Shown piece after piece: positions 8,126 to 17,443 of a stretch of DNA of 64,000 nt. The DNA is from Aculops lycopersici (taxonomy: Eukaryota; Arthropoda; Arachnida; Trombidiformes; Eriophyidae), in contig WNKI01000001.1 of assembly GCA_015350385.1 (NCBI GenBank), forward strand, positions 9,665,118 to 9,729,117, written 5' to 3'. A program made the position numbers and the translations under genes. The notes below the pieces were generated by a model. That model was not told the origin of the DNA. It ran no database searches and worked only from the letters and a program-made list of their open reading frames with translations. Each line of letters opens with the position of its first letter. The stretch's first letter is position 1.

Positions 8126-9142
8126 TCAGAAAGTTGCTAGTGTAGCGAATGACGCAATGTAGCACTGGTTATCCTTGTTGCGCGACATGAATACATAGCC
8201 GTCCATTCCCCAATCCTCGCCCCAAGAGTTCTTCACAATCCAGTAGTCCTTGCCCTTTTCAGATCCATAACCAACAACCAGAACTCCATGGTTAGTTTTC
8301 TTGTTGCTGCACAAATTGTCGTCGAAGATTCCAGAAGTGTATGCTTGTAAATTGAATGAGGCGAAGATGGACACCGAAACTGGACCGTAGCGGGCAACAG
8401 TTTTCTTCAATGCCTCTTCGTCGCCCTTCGGCAACATGGCAAATCCTTTATCAGTCATCACAAACTTCGACTTATTCGACTTGCAATAGCCATAATAAGG
8501 TGCAGTGTATGGGTAGGACTTTTCATCCTGTATTCCACCCATGATTGCAATATCAGCCAAAGCATACGACATCAGGCCGCCCAAACAGCCCCAATTCTTA
8601 TCCGAACACTCGACTAGCTCCTCCTCGCTCAATGGATCGAGCTCGCTTCCTGAGTAGTTACCCTTTCCAGAAAGTTGCTGTCCCTCGAGGACTCCAGTTG
8701 TCGCGAAGGCCCAGCATGATCCACAGTTACCTTGATTCTTGACCCCGGATACTCTTCCTTTGACCTTACGCCAGTCGACAGATTCTGGAATAGGCGAGTC
8801 GTCGTTGAGTATCTCGTCGACGAAAGCTTGAGCCTCAGCCGAGTTGACGACCTCGCTCGCTTTCTCGTGACGGAACCCGTTGATCTTTGCGTACTCCTCC
8901 TCAGTCCAGTCGGACATGTGGTTCAATCCCAAGGTGTAGCCGGCCTCCAGTGCCTCGTGAGCATTGAACTGCTCTACTCTCTCCTTGTTGGCTTCGAAAA
9001 TCTGGCGTCGCATGAGCTCCTCTGCGGAACTAGCGTACGACTTACCGTGCATACTCTTGAACAGCGCCCATTGCGAGTCTGGCAAGGCAACGGCCACTGA
9101 GGCCACTAGCGCCAAGCAGGCGATAACTGGAAGTGATTGCAT
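8126..9142 (-). CDS. Cathepsin L-like cysteine protease (catalytically complete), array copy 3
   Basis: A 338-residue C1A protease precursor. The start at 9142 (MQSLPV) is set by paralogue alignment; the frame continues 20 codons upstream. Signal peptide 1-20, I29 prodomain with ERFNIN-type helix about 38-60, mature domain from about 120. The catalytic Cys143 is present in NQGNCGSCWAF, with His (NHGVLVVGYG), Asn (KNSWGEDWG) and oxyanion Gln. There is an N-glycosylation sequon (NYSGS). The expected role is a secreted or lysosomal endopeptidase, perhaps digestive, activated by propeptide removal. From just after the signal peptide to about residue 180 it is identical to copy 4, while the C-terminal half differs. 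Confidence 0.95.
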   Translation of the reverse strand: MQSLPVIACLALVASVAVALPDSQWALFKSMHGKSYASSAEELMRRQIFEANKERVEQFNAHEALEAGYTLGLNHMSDWTEEEYAKINGFRHEKASEVVNSAEAQAFVDEILNDDSPIPESVDWRKVKGRVSGVKNQGNCGSCWAFATTGVLEGQQLSGKGNYSGSELDPLSEEELVECSDKNWGCLGGLMSYALADIAIMGGIQDEKSYPYTAPYYGYCKSNKSKFVMTDKGFAMLPKGDEEALKKTVARYGPVSVSIFASFNLQAYTSGIFDDNLCSNKKTNHGVLVVGYGSEKGKDYWIVKNSWGEDWGMDGYVFMSRNKDNQCYIASFATLATF

Positions 9143-9254
9143 AGTTATCCAGATATACTGTTCGTTCTCTCTGTTATCGATGAGAATTTGTACTTTATCC
9201 AATCGATTAATGTTTGCGAATGAATGTAAAATTTGTGTCGAGTTAGAAGTATGA

Positions 9255-9375
9255 TTTTCTCGTTAGCTGAAAGCAACTCGCCCCGACCAGGGGGTCAGTT
9301 TAATCAGAACGTATGCGCCACATTTGTCGAGTTTTATTAGATGCATGATACGCATGGAAACAGGTGCTCCATGCT
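9255..9375 (-). promoter_or_regulatory. Conserved upstream block of the cathepsin array (copy 3)
   Basis: Contains the same GGTCAGTTTAATCAGAACGT and ATGCGCCACA elements as the block in front of copies 2, 4 and 5, at similar distance from the start codon. Confidence 0.4.
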
Positions 9376-9518
9376 ATCAGGATATCGTTCGAGCAGAAAC
9401 TCGTTATTGCATTCGAGTTAGAACTGATATCACAGAGTTAGCACTTGTTCCGTTCATGGTTTGAAGTCAGTCCCTTATGGTAGCTCAGGCCGCGACTCAA
9501 TCTGTGATGTCAGTCTCT

Positions 9519-9562
9519 GAAACTAATGTTTACTGAGCATAACATAAATCAAAAGTCTCCAT
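9519..9562. repeat. 44-bp segment inverted relative to its duplicate at 12256-12299
   Basis: The flanking DNA is a direct duplication of 12130-12255, but these 44 bp match the reverse complement of 12256-12299. GTCTC at 9513-9517 and GAGAC at 9563-9567 form a short inverted repeat around it. Confidence 0.75.
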
Positions 9563-9787
9563 GAGACACCAACTGATCGTTGAATTTAGTTCAAGAGAAA
9601 TTTCTCATTCTTATTATGAATATTGAGAGCCGACGTGAATAATCAGACGTCACCGGGAGACATTCCAAAAATTTGTACCTCTTCAAGTCTTTGAGTGACA
9701 ATTGGAAGGTGGTTCTAAACTAGAATCGAACGCGGAATTTCTCATGATGAAGCTATTCATCCAAGATTTGTAACATCCGTCTGAAGT

Positions 9788-9905
9788 TCAATTTGAAATC
9801 TAGCCAAAGTTTCGTACGATGCCATCTTACTTTGGTTCTCATTGATTGTTGACATGAGCTCGTAGCCACCCTTTCCCGAAATCGTTTTTCACGGGTCCTT
9901 CTCGA
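9788..9905 (-). pseudogene. Cathepsin L-like relic (C-terminal end only)
   Basis: On the minus strand, one frame reads GGYELMSTINENQSK followed by MASYETLARF, matching the final residues of the array proteases (GGYVLMSRNKNNQ...IASYATLANF). The preceding KN-[SD]-[WF]-G active-site Asn segment is recognisable only with a frame shift. No upstream cathepsin sequence is present. It is more diverged than any other copy, so it is probably an old deleted member. Confidence 0.65.
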
Positions 9906-10001
9906 TTTAAGCTTTAGTTAGTCTGCGATTCGAAGCTAAAAAATTTGCGTGATTGATTGGCAGAAAATGCCGTGCAAGTCTTACAAGTCTGGAGATCCTG
10001 T

Positions 10002-10315
10002 GAGTCCGAGACATAGATGGTCACTTTTACGTAGGCAACAGAGAGACGATATTGCGCTGCGTAGTTCATGAGATAATCAATTGGAGCATTTCAAGAGAGG
10101 GTTTCCGCCAGACGCATCGGATACCGTTCACGCCTAGCAACAGGTAGTTTGTAAACAATCGACTTCCATTAGAAATCAACCACTGCTCCTGTACGCCATG
10201 AGGTAAACAAGATCAAGCCGATACTTGTTGCTATCATAGGTCGATCGCGTGGTACTAAATGTTCTGTCGATGGTTGTTTGTTGCCTCGGCTACTTCTATC
10301 TGTAAGCGTGACGTC
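10002..10315 (+). repeat. Array spacer repeat R1, copy C
   Basis: Homologous to 3930-4262 over its full length, including the part before the GA-rich stretch, and to copy B over the core. Confidence 0.75.
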
Positions 10316-10514
10316 GAATACCGTGCACGCCGGAAATGATTATCCTCAACTCGAGGATGTGATGGAAATCAATCCAGATCGGCTGGTTAGGAAAAGGATA
10401 TCATTCATTGATCCAGGTTAATCTATCCCTAGAAACTCGTAGGCGTTTGATCCATAACCAAACGTTTTGGAGGAGGAAAACGTTCTTTGAACAAGACTGT
10501 ACGTGTGTCACGCA

Positions 10515-10740
10515 TCACCTTTTTATCCGTAGGGCCGTCTGGTTGATACCGTTAAAGTTGTAGTTAATAAGCTTAGCTGCTCAATTTATTGGTTGCCTTG
10601 CAATCATGGATGTAATCGCGCGCAAATTTGAAATTGAATTAGGATATACGGTAGCAAATGAATCCGCCCTCGATGAAACGAAAGCATCAACAGCAGCGGT
10701 TGGATCAACAGTACCGATGGTGCGAACTAAGTTTCCAGTT
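10515..10740 (+). repeat. Array spacer repeat R2, copy upstream of cathepsin copy 4 3' end
   Basis: Closely matches 12304-12520. Shared runs include ATCCGTAGGGCCGT, GTTAATAAGCTTAG and CGAAAGCATCAACAGCAGCG. Short frames in both copies are not conserved in a way that suggests a protein. Confidence 0.7.
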
Positions 10741-10827
10741 CAGTTTTTATATTTTGTTTGGTCTCAATTTAGACTCATTACACCTAGATCTACTCAATCT
10801 TCTAGATGACCAATTTTATGATTTAAC

Positions 10828-10833
10828 TTTATT
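10828..10833 (-). terminator. Poly(A) signal of cathepsin copy 4
   Basis: Minus-strand AATAAA 30 nt downstream of the stop codon. Confidence 0.6.
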
Positions 10834-10862
10834 CACTATTCTTGTATTTGCCGAGATAAAGC

Positions 10863-11879
10863 TCAGAAAGTTGCTAGAGTTGCGAATGACGCAATGTAGC
10901 ATTGGTTCTTCTTGTTGCGCGACATCAGCAAGTAGCCGTCCATTCCCCACTTCTCGCCCCATGAGTTCTTCACAATCCAGTAGTCCTTACCCTTTTCAGA
11001 TCCATAACCAACAACCAGAACTCCGTGGTTGATTTGAGCGGTATCGCACGAATTGTCGTCCAAGATTCCAGACTGATACTTCATCATGTTATTGGATGCC
11101 CAGATAGCAACTGAAACTGGGCCATAGCGTGCAACAGCTTTCTTCAAGGCCTCCTCGTCTCCCCTAGGCAACATGGCGAATCCTTTATTAGTCATCGCAG
11201 ACTTCGACTTGTTGAACTTGCAATGGTGCACTACAGGTGCAGTGTATGGGTAAGACTTCTCGTCCTCAATTCCACCTAAGACGGCAATGTCAGCCAAGGC
11301 ATACGACATGAGACCGCCATCGCAGCCATCATTGCTCTTCGAACACTCGACTAGCTCCTCCTCGCTCAATGGATCGAGCTCGCTTCCTGAGTAGTTACCC
11401 TTTCCAGAAAGTTGCTGTCCCTCGAGGACTCCAGTTGTCGCGAAGGCCCAGCATGATCCACAGTTACCTTGATTCTTGACCCCGGATACTCTTCCTTTGA
11501 CCTTACGCCAGTCGACAGATTCTGGAATAGGCGAGTCGTCGTTGAGTATCTCGTCGACGAAAGCTTGAGCCTCAGCCGAGTTGACGACCTCGCTCGCTTT
11601 CTCGTGACGGAACCCGTTGATCTTTGCGTACTCCTCCTCAGTCCAGTCGGACATGTGGTTCAATCCCAAGGTGTAGCCGGCCTCCAGTGCCTCGTGAGCA
11701 TTGAACTGCTCTACTCTCTCCTTGTTGGCTTCGAAAATCTGGCGTCGCATGAGCTCCTCTGCGGAACTAGCGTACGACTTACCGTGCATACTCTTGAACA
11801 GCGCCCATTGCGAGTCTGGCAAGGCAACGGCCACTGAGGCCACGAGCGCCAAGCAGGCGACAACCGGAAGTGAGCGCAT
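10863..11879 (-). CDS. Cathepsin L-like cysteine protease (catalytically complete), array copy 4
   Basis: A 338-residue C1A precursor starting MRSLPV. Signal peptide, I29 prodomain and mature domain are complete. Catalytic Cys143 (NQGNCGSCWAF), His (NHGVLVVGYG), Asn (KNSWGEKWG) and GCDGG are all present. It is a mosaic: 11340-11843 appears identical to copy 3, whereas the C-terminal half (for example WASNNMMKYQSG) and the 5' UTR next to the start codon are closest to pseudogene copy 5. That pattern fits a gene-conversion tract from or to copy 3. Expected to be an active secreted endopeptidase whose substrate pocket may differ from copy 3 because the C-terminal half differs. Confidence 0.95.
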   Translation of the reverse strand: MRSLPVVACLALVASVAVALPDSQWALFKSMHGKSYASSAEELMRRQIFEANKERVEQFNAHEALEAGYTLGLNHMSDWTEEEYAKINGFRHEKASEVVNSAEAQAFVDEILNDDSPIPESVDWRKVKGRVSGVKNQGNCGSCWAFATTGVLEGQQLSGKGNYSGSELDPLSEEELVECSKSNDGCDGGLMSYALADIAVLGGIEDEKSYPYTAPVVHHCKFNKSKSAMTNKGFAMLPRGDEEALKKAVARYGPVSVAIWASNNMMKYQSGILDDNSCDTAQINHGVLVVGYGSEKGKDYWIVKNSWGEKWGMDGYLLMSRNKKNQCYIASFATLATF

Positions 11880-11994
11880 TGTTCCTGGGATAGCCTATTT
11901 CTTCTCTTGTTATTGGTGAAAATTTGCTCTTTACCTTATCGATAGTTGTTTGCGAATGAATGTAAAATTTGTGTCGGGGTAGAAGTATGAATTT

Positions 11995-12110
11995 CTCGTT
12001 AGCTGAAAGCAACTCGCCCCGACCAGGGGGTCAGTTTAATCAGAACGTATGCGCCACATTTGTCGAGTTTTATTGGATGCATGATACGCATGGAAACAGG
12101 TGATCCATGC
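11995..12110 (-). promoter_or_regulatory. Conserved upstream block of the cathepsin array (copy 4)
   Basis: Nearly identical to the block in front of copy 3 and related to those of copies 2 and 5. Confidence 0.4.
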
Positions 12111-12255
12111 TATCAGGATATCTTCCGAGCAGAAATTCGTTATTGTATTTGGATTAGAACTGATATCACAGAGTTAGCACTTGTTCCGTTCATGGTTTGA
12201 AGTCAGTCCCTTATGGTAGCTCAGGCCGCGACTCAATCTGTGATGTCAGTCTCTA

Positions 12256-12299
12256 ATGGAGATTTTTAATGTATGTTATGCTCAGTAAACAATAGTTTC
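12256..12299. repeat. 44-bp segment, opposite orientation to 9519-9562
   Basis: Reverse complement of the equivalent segment in the copy 3-4 spacer, with a few substitutions, flanked by directly duplicated DNA on its left. Confidence 0.75.
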
Positions 12300-12303
12300 A
12301 GAC

Positions 12304-12520
12304 ACCCTCCTATCCGTAGGGCCGTATGGTTGATAACGTTGAAGTTAATGTTAATAAGCTTAGTTGCTCAATGTATTGGTTGTCTTGCAATTGTAGATGT
12401 AATTGCGCGAAAATTTGAAATTGAACTAGGATATCCGGTGGCAAATGAATCCGCCCTCGATGAAACGAAAGCATCAACAGCAGCGGTTGGATCAACAGTA
12501 ACAATGGTGCGAACTAAGTT
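12304..12520 (+). repeat. Array spacer repeat R2, copy near cathepsin copy 5
   Basis: Second close copy of 10515-10740; a diverged third copy lies at about 2139-2235. Confidence 0.7.
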
Positions 12521-12602
12521 TCTATATTTTGGTTGGTCTCAATTTAGACTCATTGCACCAAGATCTACTCAACCTTTTAGATGACCAGTTTTATGGTTCA
12601 AC

Positions 12603-12608
12603 TTTATT
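12603..12608 (-). terminator. Poly(A) signal remnant of cathepsin copy 5
   Basis: Minus-strand AATAAA 27 nt past the pseudogene's final stop codon. Confidence 0.5.
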
Positions 12609-12634
12609 TGCTATCTCAATAATTTGCTGGAAGC

Positions 12635-13643
12635 TTAGAAAGTTGCTAAAGTTGCGAATGATGCAATGTAGCACTGGTTATCCTTGTTGCGCGACATGAG
12701 TATATAACCGTCCATTCCCCACTTCTCACCCCATGAGTTCTTCACAATCCAGTAGTCCTTGCCCTTTTCAGATCCATAACCAACAACCAGAACTCCGTGG
12801 TTTATTTGTGTGGTATCGCACGAGTTGTCGTCAAAGATTCCAGACTGATACTTCATCATGTTATGCGATGCCCAGATAGCAACTGAAACTGGGCCATAGC
12901 GTGCAACAGCTTTCTTTAAGGCCTCCTCGTCGCCCTGTGTTAACAAGGCGTAACCTTTAACAGTCATCACAGTCTTCGTTTCGTTGAACTTGCATTCGCT
13001 ATGTACCGCGGTGTATGGGTAAGCCTTCTTGTCCTCGATTCCACCTTATACTACAATGTCAGTCAAGGCATCAGACACCATACCGCCTTCACAGCCCCAG
13101 TTATTATCCAATCGATTAGCTCTTGCACGCTCCATGGATCCGGCTCGCTGCCTGAGTAGTTACCCTTTCCAGAGTGTTGTTGTCCTCGAGTACTCCAGTG
13201 GTGGCGAAAGCCCAGCCAGCTCCGCATTGACCTTGGTTCTTGACCCCGGACACTCTTCCCTTGACCTTACGCTAGTCGACAGCGTATGGAATGGGCGAAT
13301 CGTCGTTGAGTATCTCGTCGACGAAAGCTTGAGCCTCGGCCGAGTTGACGATCTTGCTCGCTTCCTCTCGACGGAATCCGTTGATCTTTGCGTACTCCTC
13401 CTCAGCCCAGTCGGACATGTGGTTCAATCCCATAGTGTAGCCGGCCTCCTGTCCCTCGTGAGCATTGAACTGCTCTACTCTCTCCTTGTTGGCCTCGAAA
13501 ATCTGGCGTCGCATGAGCTCCTCCGTGGGACTAGCGTACGACTTACCGTGCATACTCTTGAACAGTGCCCATTGCGAGTTCGGCAGGGCGACAGCCACTG
13601 AGGCCACTAGCGCCAAGCAGGCGACAACCGGAAGTGAGCGCAT
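12635..13643 (-). pseudogene. Cathepsin L-like pseudogene, array copy 5 (Gly-type)
   Basis: The start codon, signal peptide and prodomain are intact (MRSLPV at 13643), but the conserved VDWRK has become VD-stop-RK (TAG, at about 13274). A one-base deletion follows the active-site segment near 13185, a small deletion lies near 13108, and a TTA-to-TAA type stop lies near 13050. The C-terminal 111 residues (12635-12970) are open again and carry His and Asn of the triad. The active-site segment is CGAGWAF, so it belongs with copy 2 and its parent probably also lacked the catalytic Cys. Its 5' UTR and C-terminal half are closest to copy 4. Confidence 0.9.
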
Positions 13644-13724
13644 TGTTCCTGGGATAGCCTATTTCTTCTCTTGTTCGATAGTTGTTTGCGAATCACTGAA
13701 AATTTTGTGTCGAGTTAGAAGTGT

Positions 13725-13830
13725 CAATCTCTAACTAGCCTAGAGCGACGTTCTAGCCAGGAGGTCATTTTAAATAGAATGTTTGCGTCACAATTGTTTA
13801 GCCAAGTTGGATACATGACACGCATGGTAA
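13725..13830 (-). promoter_or_regulatory. Conserved upstream block of the cathepsin array (copy 5, diverged)
   Basis: Diverged version of the block in front of copies 2-4 (AGCCAGGAGGTCA then CACAATTGT), consistent with relaxed constraint ahead of a pseudogene. Confidence 0.35.
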
Positions 13831-13903
13831 CAGTTGTTTGACAAGCTATTTCAACATGAAAAAAACCGGCTCACTCTAAACACGAATATCAACAAAGTAA
13901 AGT

Positions 13904-13934
<31 letters not shown>
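13904..13934. repeat. (TAG)n microsatellite
   Basis: About ten perfect TAG units in the spacer between the cathepsin array and the neuferricin gene. Confidence 0.85.
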
Positions 13935-13935
<1 letters not shown>

Positions 13936-13988
13936 ACGAAGTTTCCTCCCTCACTGACATCAATCAGTCTTAATGACCAATGATTTGC

Positions 13989-13994
13989 TTTATT
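13989..13994 (-). terminator. Poly(A) signal of the neuferricin gene
   Basis: Minus-strand AATAAA about 10 nt beyond the stop codon, implying a very short 3' UTR. Confidence 0.5.
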
Positions 13995-14003
13995 TGCACT
14001 CAT

Positions 14004-15026
14004 TCACTTAGATATTGGGCACTCGGTAGCCTTTGGGTCACAGTTTGGGTACTCAGACATAAACTTGACCTCGACAGCAGCGTCTGGTCCATCAATGTTG
14101 TAGCAAGCGCAACGGGTGGTCTCGCCGTTGTTGTATAATCTCGGCACTCCAACCCATTCTCTCTCAATCCCACCGCTCATCTTGCTACACCAAACTTTGC
14201 CCTTGTTCAAATCACCGTTCCATTCTGAGTTGCAATCTGGAAAATTGTACTCCTTTTGGCGCAGATCCTCTTTTTCTCTAGCCAGTTTGCCAAAAATTTG
14301 ATACACCCGATGGAGTTCAGCAGTGGGGCATCCATTAGAGTCATAGTATTTGCCGATGATACGACCCAAGTTGGGATAACTAGAGCCGTAGAATTGAGCC
14401 CAACCCTCGAGGTGCGAGTACAGAGACTCGTCAATTCCGTTGAGATCATCATTTAGATCATGAGTAAAATTGCCTGTAATGAATGCCCTTGTTGCATCCC
14501 GACCAGCGAAAGCACTGTACTCGGCGCCGGCTGCATAATGTTGAGCATTCATGGTGACATCAAAGACGACCCCCAAAAAGCCCAGGTAGATGGTTGGACC
14601 CTTGGTGCCATCATAGTTAGATAGCTCCTTCTTTGTCCAAACTCTAACTCCCTTTGCTTCACCTTGACAGTTTGACATTCTATGATTTTGCTCATCCTTC
14701 TTTTTATCTACCTTCTTGCCGGCAATATTTTGCTCGGATTTGCCGTCATCCTTTGAAGTCGCTCGTGACTCGATTGTATCTATCATTGAGGTGACTTGTT
14801 TGCTGAGCTGTCCAACAGCATCCTTCATTTGTTCGGTGTTTGGCAGATACTCTTTGGCACGATCCAGATGGCCGGCAGACTGTCTCAAGAACTGATCTAC
14901 AACATTATAATTGGAATAGTAGGAGCTCATGAACTTGATAGTGTTATCATTGGCAAACTGTCTATAGACAAGAGGCACGGAAACTGCAATAAGTAGAATC
15001 ACGAGCGACTTTGTAAACATTCCCAT
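14004..15026 (-). CDS. CYB5D2: Neuferricin-like cytochrome b5 domain protein (CYB5D2 family)
   Basis: A 340-residue MAPR-family heme-binding protein. Residues about 5-22 form a hydrophobic signal or membrane anchor. Residues about 24-125 are a charged, poorly conserved linker, longer than in typical family members. The cytochrome b5-like domain spans about 128-188: VWTKKELSNYDGTKGP, LGVVFDVT, HYAAGAEYSAFAGRDATRAF, with the two heme-region Tyr residues of MAPR proteins. The C-terminal part contains a Cys-rich segment (CPTAELHRVYQIF, VWCSKMSGG, CACYN) typical of neuferricin. The family is extracellular or endomembrane and linked to heme binding and neurogenesis; the role here is inferred. It is a single exon starting at ATG 15026. 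Confidence 0.9.
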   Translation of the reverse strand: MGMFTKSLVILLIAVSVPLVYRQFANDNTIKFMSSYYSNYNVVDQFLRQSAGHLDRAKEYLPNTEQMKDAVGQLSKQVTSMIDTIESRATSKDDGKSEQNIAGKKVDKKKDEQNHRMSNCQGEAKGVRVWTKKELSNYDGTKGPTIYLGFLGVVFDVTMNAQHYAAGAEYSAFAGRDATRAFITGNFTHDLNDDLNGIDESLYSHLEGWAQFYGSSYPNLGRIIGKYYDSNGCPTAELHRVYQIFGKLAREKEDLRQKEYNFPDCNSEWNGDLNKGKVWCSKMSGGIEREWVGVPRLYNNGETTRCACYNIDGPDAAVEVKFMSEYPNCDPKATECPISK

Positions 15027-16048
15027 CTCGTCTTGCCTAATGGGTGTATTCTATGATTATTTCCAATATCTACTATGATTAGAGGTGAATATTATAATTG
15101 ATTCGGTGAGCTTTTGAGTTGCTGGGGTGTTCCAATATTGCAACAGGTTGTCTTGCACTTGTATATCGTTTTTGATTGAAATGTTCGTGTTCTTGTAAGA
15201 GTAGATTCAATGTTTCCGTTTGGCATTGATGTGTCTAGATAATAAACTTGTTGCATCCAGATTGATGTGTCATCGTTGTACTAAACAGTCTATCCAAAAC
15301 GTGGTGGTTGCAGCTAGTAATACTGTATATTTTGCGGCCTCTGACAACTCCACAGTTTCATTACACAAGGAGGAAACACAGGGACGAGGTTATGTCACGG
15401 TTGTCAAAAGGGAAAGCTGCTGGCACATTTGTTTCTGCCTCCCCAACATGAACCATCAAGAACTGTTCCTTCTGAAGTGGAATGTGACAATCGTACTTGC
15501 GGACCTCATAAACTTGATGCTAAAGTCTAGGTGAAAAACATCGAGATTTTCACGCGAATCTGTAGATGCAATAAGGCGAGCGTTGTAAGTTTACACACAA
15601 AATCTACTCCTATTAAACTCCCATGTCTGAAAACAGCGCAATTCTCAATAACGCTCCCCCTTTGTTTCTTGATTGGTGAAAAGTTATCTTGAATATCAGT
15701 GTTTTTGTTTGACCTTGGAAAGGAAGTTATAAATAACTCAAGAATATTTTATCAACCATCAATCTTGATGAGTTTTCGATGGCGTTAGAAAAAGTGACAA
15801 ATCGAAAGTGCCTGCGAATTCGAGACAGTCTGGCCACATCGAGGGGCTAATCTGCGCGATGAGCTGACAATGTTACAAAATGTTGGTTACAAATTCAAAG
15901 CGGCGAACAAATTCGTTCGCATTGTTTACATTAGCGGGACCATGTGCGATTTTTCGTTTCATCTTGACACTTGTCCTTGAATATTTATACCTTTGTTCAA
16001 AACTCCATTTAACATTGATAAATCATCATATTAGATTCACCACCGAAG
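15027..16048. other. Intergenic region between neuferricin and REP genes
   Basis: About 1 kb between two divergently transcribed genes, so it should hold both promoters. A 104-codon open frame at 15220-15534 shows no recognisable domain and I do not call it a gene. Confidence 0.5.
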
Positions 16049-17443
16049 ATGATACCCAAGTCTGTTGACTGTATTGTGGTGGGCACAGGCTTAGTGAATT
16101 CAATATTAGCTGCTGCTTGCTCTCGGATTGGAAAATCAGTACTTCACATTGACAAAAATGGATACTACGGGGATGAGTCTGCCTCTTTTACATTCCATCA
16201 ACTAGTTGATTGGATCAAAGAAAACTTTCCAGAGGATGAAAGTTTGACAAATATACCAGAAGAAGTAAGCAACAAAACGAGATTGTTTTGCATTGATTTG
16301 TGTCCGAGATTACTCTACAGTAACGGACCGATGGTTGAGCTACTGGTCAAGTCAAATGTCTCTAGGTATCATGAATTCAAAAACAATATAAGAATCTTGT
16401 CCATCATCGATGAAGAACTTCATGTGATGCCGTGCCAGAGAAGCGATGTATTTACCTCACCCCTCCTTTCTGATTTGATAGACAAGAGAAAGCTGATGAA
16501 ATTCATTGAGTTATGCATCAAATACGATCCACAAAACGGTGATCAACCCACCGAGATTACTGAGAACGCAAACAAACCCATCGCAGAATTTCTCAAGGAG
16601 AGAGGATTAAAGAAGACACTGCAAGAGTACATTATAAATTCAATAGCCATGGTAGACCCAAAAGACAATACCGAGAAGGCTTGCAAACGAATCAAAAACT
16701 TTATGGTTGCCGTCGAGCGTTATGGCAAGTCTCCTTTCATGTTCCCCATGTATGGTTGCGGCGAGTTTCCCCAATCATTCTGTCGATTAAGTGCAGTATT
16801 TGGTGGTGTGTATTGTTTGAATACCGAAATAGATGATATCAAAATAAGTGATAACTTTATTGTAACATTCTCGAACAAGAAGTACGAAGTTGCTAGTGAT
16901 CAACTAGTCATAGATTACAAAAGTGCAAAGGCGTCTGGCATATCCAACATTCCAGTTGTATATGATGAAGTATCAAGAGCTATCTTGATAACAAAAAATA
17001 GCCTCGTGAAGAACGATGATAAGCTTGTATCATTCTTACGGATACCACCTAGTGATAGAAATGAGAATGTAGTTTACTTATTAGAGCTCAACTCTAGTCT
17101 TATGGTCTGCCCTCCAGAAATGAATATTGTATATCTATGGACCAAGTCCCAGTCAAGTGATGCAAAATCAAATCTATCTCCGACAATTGATAGGCTATAT
17201 AGTGAAGAGAGGCAAAAAGACATAATGTGGACTTTCTTTTACCAGCAGATGAACCAATCTTCAGATTCATCTTCCAATGAAAATCCTAGATTACACATAA
17301 CAATTCCGACATGCAATAATATAGATTACGAGGCCAGTATAATTGAGGCTGAGAAAATATTCAAGAATATGTGTCCAAACGAGGTGTTTTTACCTAGAGC
17401 TCCGGATTCGGACGAGATTGATACTAGCTACGACAGTCCATAA
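16049..17443 (+). CDS. CHM: Rab escort protein (Rab geranylgeranyltransferase component A)
   Basis: 464 residues of the GDI/REP superfamily, with the N-terminal dinucleotide-type fold DCIVVGTGLVNSILAAACSR and the LHIDKNGYYGDESASF region. REP rather than GDI is favoured by ILAAACSR and the short interrupting segment SFTFHQLVDWIKE. Other conserved blocks are DLCPRLLYSNGPMVELL, RYHEFKNN, MPCQRSDVF and PFMFPMYGCGEFPQSFCRL (the Rab-binding platform region). REP binds newly made Rab GTPases in the cytosol and presents them to the geranylgeranyltransferase. It is shorter than vertebrate REP-1 and close to invertebrate lengths. A single exon from ATG 16049; the next gene on the same strand starts 258 bp later. 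Confidence 0.93.
   Translation: MIPKSVDCIVVGTGLVNSILAAACSRIGKSVLHIDKNGYYGDESASFTFHQLVDWIKENFPEDESLTNIPEEVSNKTRLFCIDLCPRLLYSNGPMVELLVKSNVSRYHEFKNNIRILSIIDEELHVMPCQRSDVFTSPLLSDLIDKRKLMKFIELCIKYDPQNGDQPTEITENANKPIAEFLKERGLKKTLQEYIINSIAMVDPKDNTEKACKRIKNFMVAVERYGKSPFMFPMYGCGEFPQSFCRLSAVFGGVYCLNTEIDDIKISDNFIVTFSNKKYEVASDQLVIDYKSAKASGISNIPVVYDEVSRAILITKNSLVKNDDKLVSFLRIPPSDRNENVVYLLELNSSLMVCPPEMNIVYLWTKSQSSDAKSNLSPTIDRLYSEERQKDIMWTFFYQQMNQSSDSSSNENPRLHITIPTCNNIDYEASIIEAEKIFKNMCPNEVFLPRAPDSDEIDTSYDSP

Larger units (their letters stand above)
9143..10862. other. Spacer between cathepsin copies 3 and 4
   Basis: It holds, from left to right, the upstream block of copy 3, duplicated sequence (to about 9518), the 44-bp inversion-polymorphic segment, a cathepsin relic (about 9788-9905), R1 copy C and R2, and the 3' flank of copy 4. 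No intact gene is seen. Confidence 0.6.
11880..12634. other. Spacer between cathepsin copies 4 and 5
   Basis: It is a shorter version of the copy 3-4 spacer: upstream block, duplicated sequence, the 44-bp segment in opposite orientation, R2 and the copy 5 3' flank. The cathepsin relic and R1 are missing. Confidence 0.6.

Noticed and set aside
15220..15534. A 104-codon plus-strand frame between neuferricin and REP.
   Set aside because: No domain, composition typical of random sequence, and it lies in a divergent promoter region.
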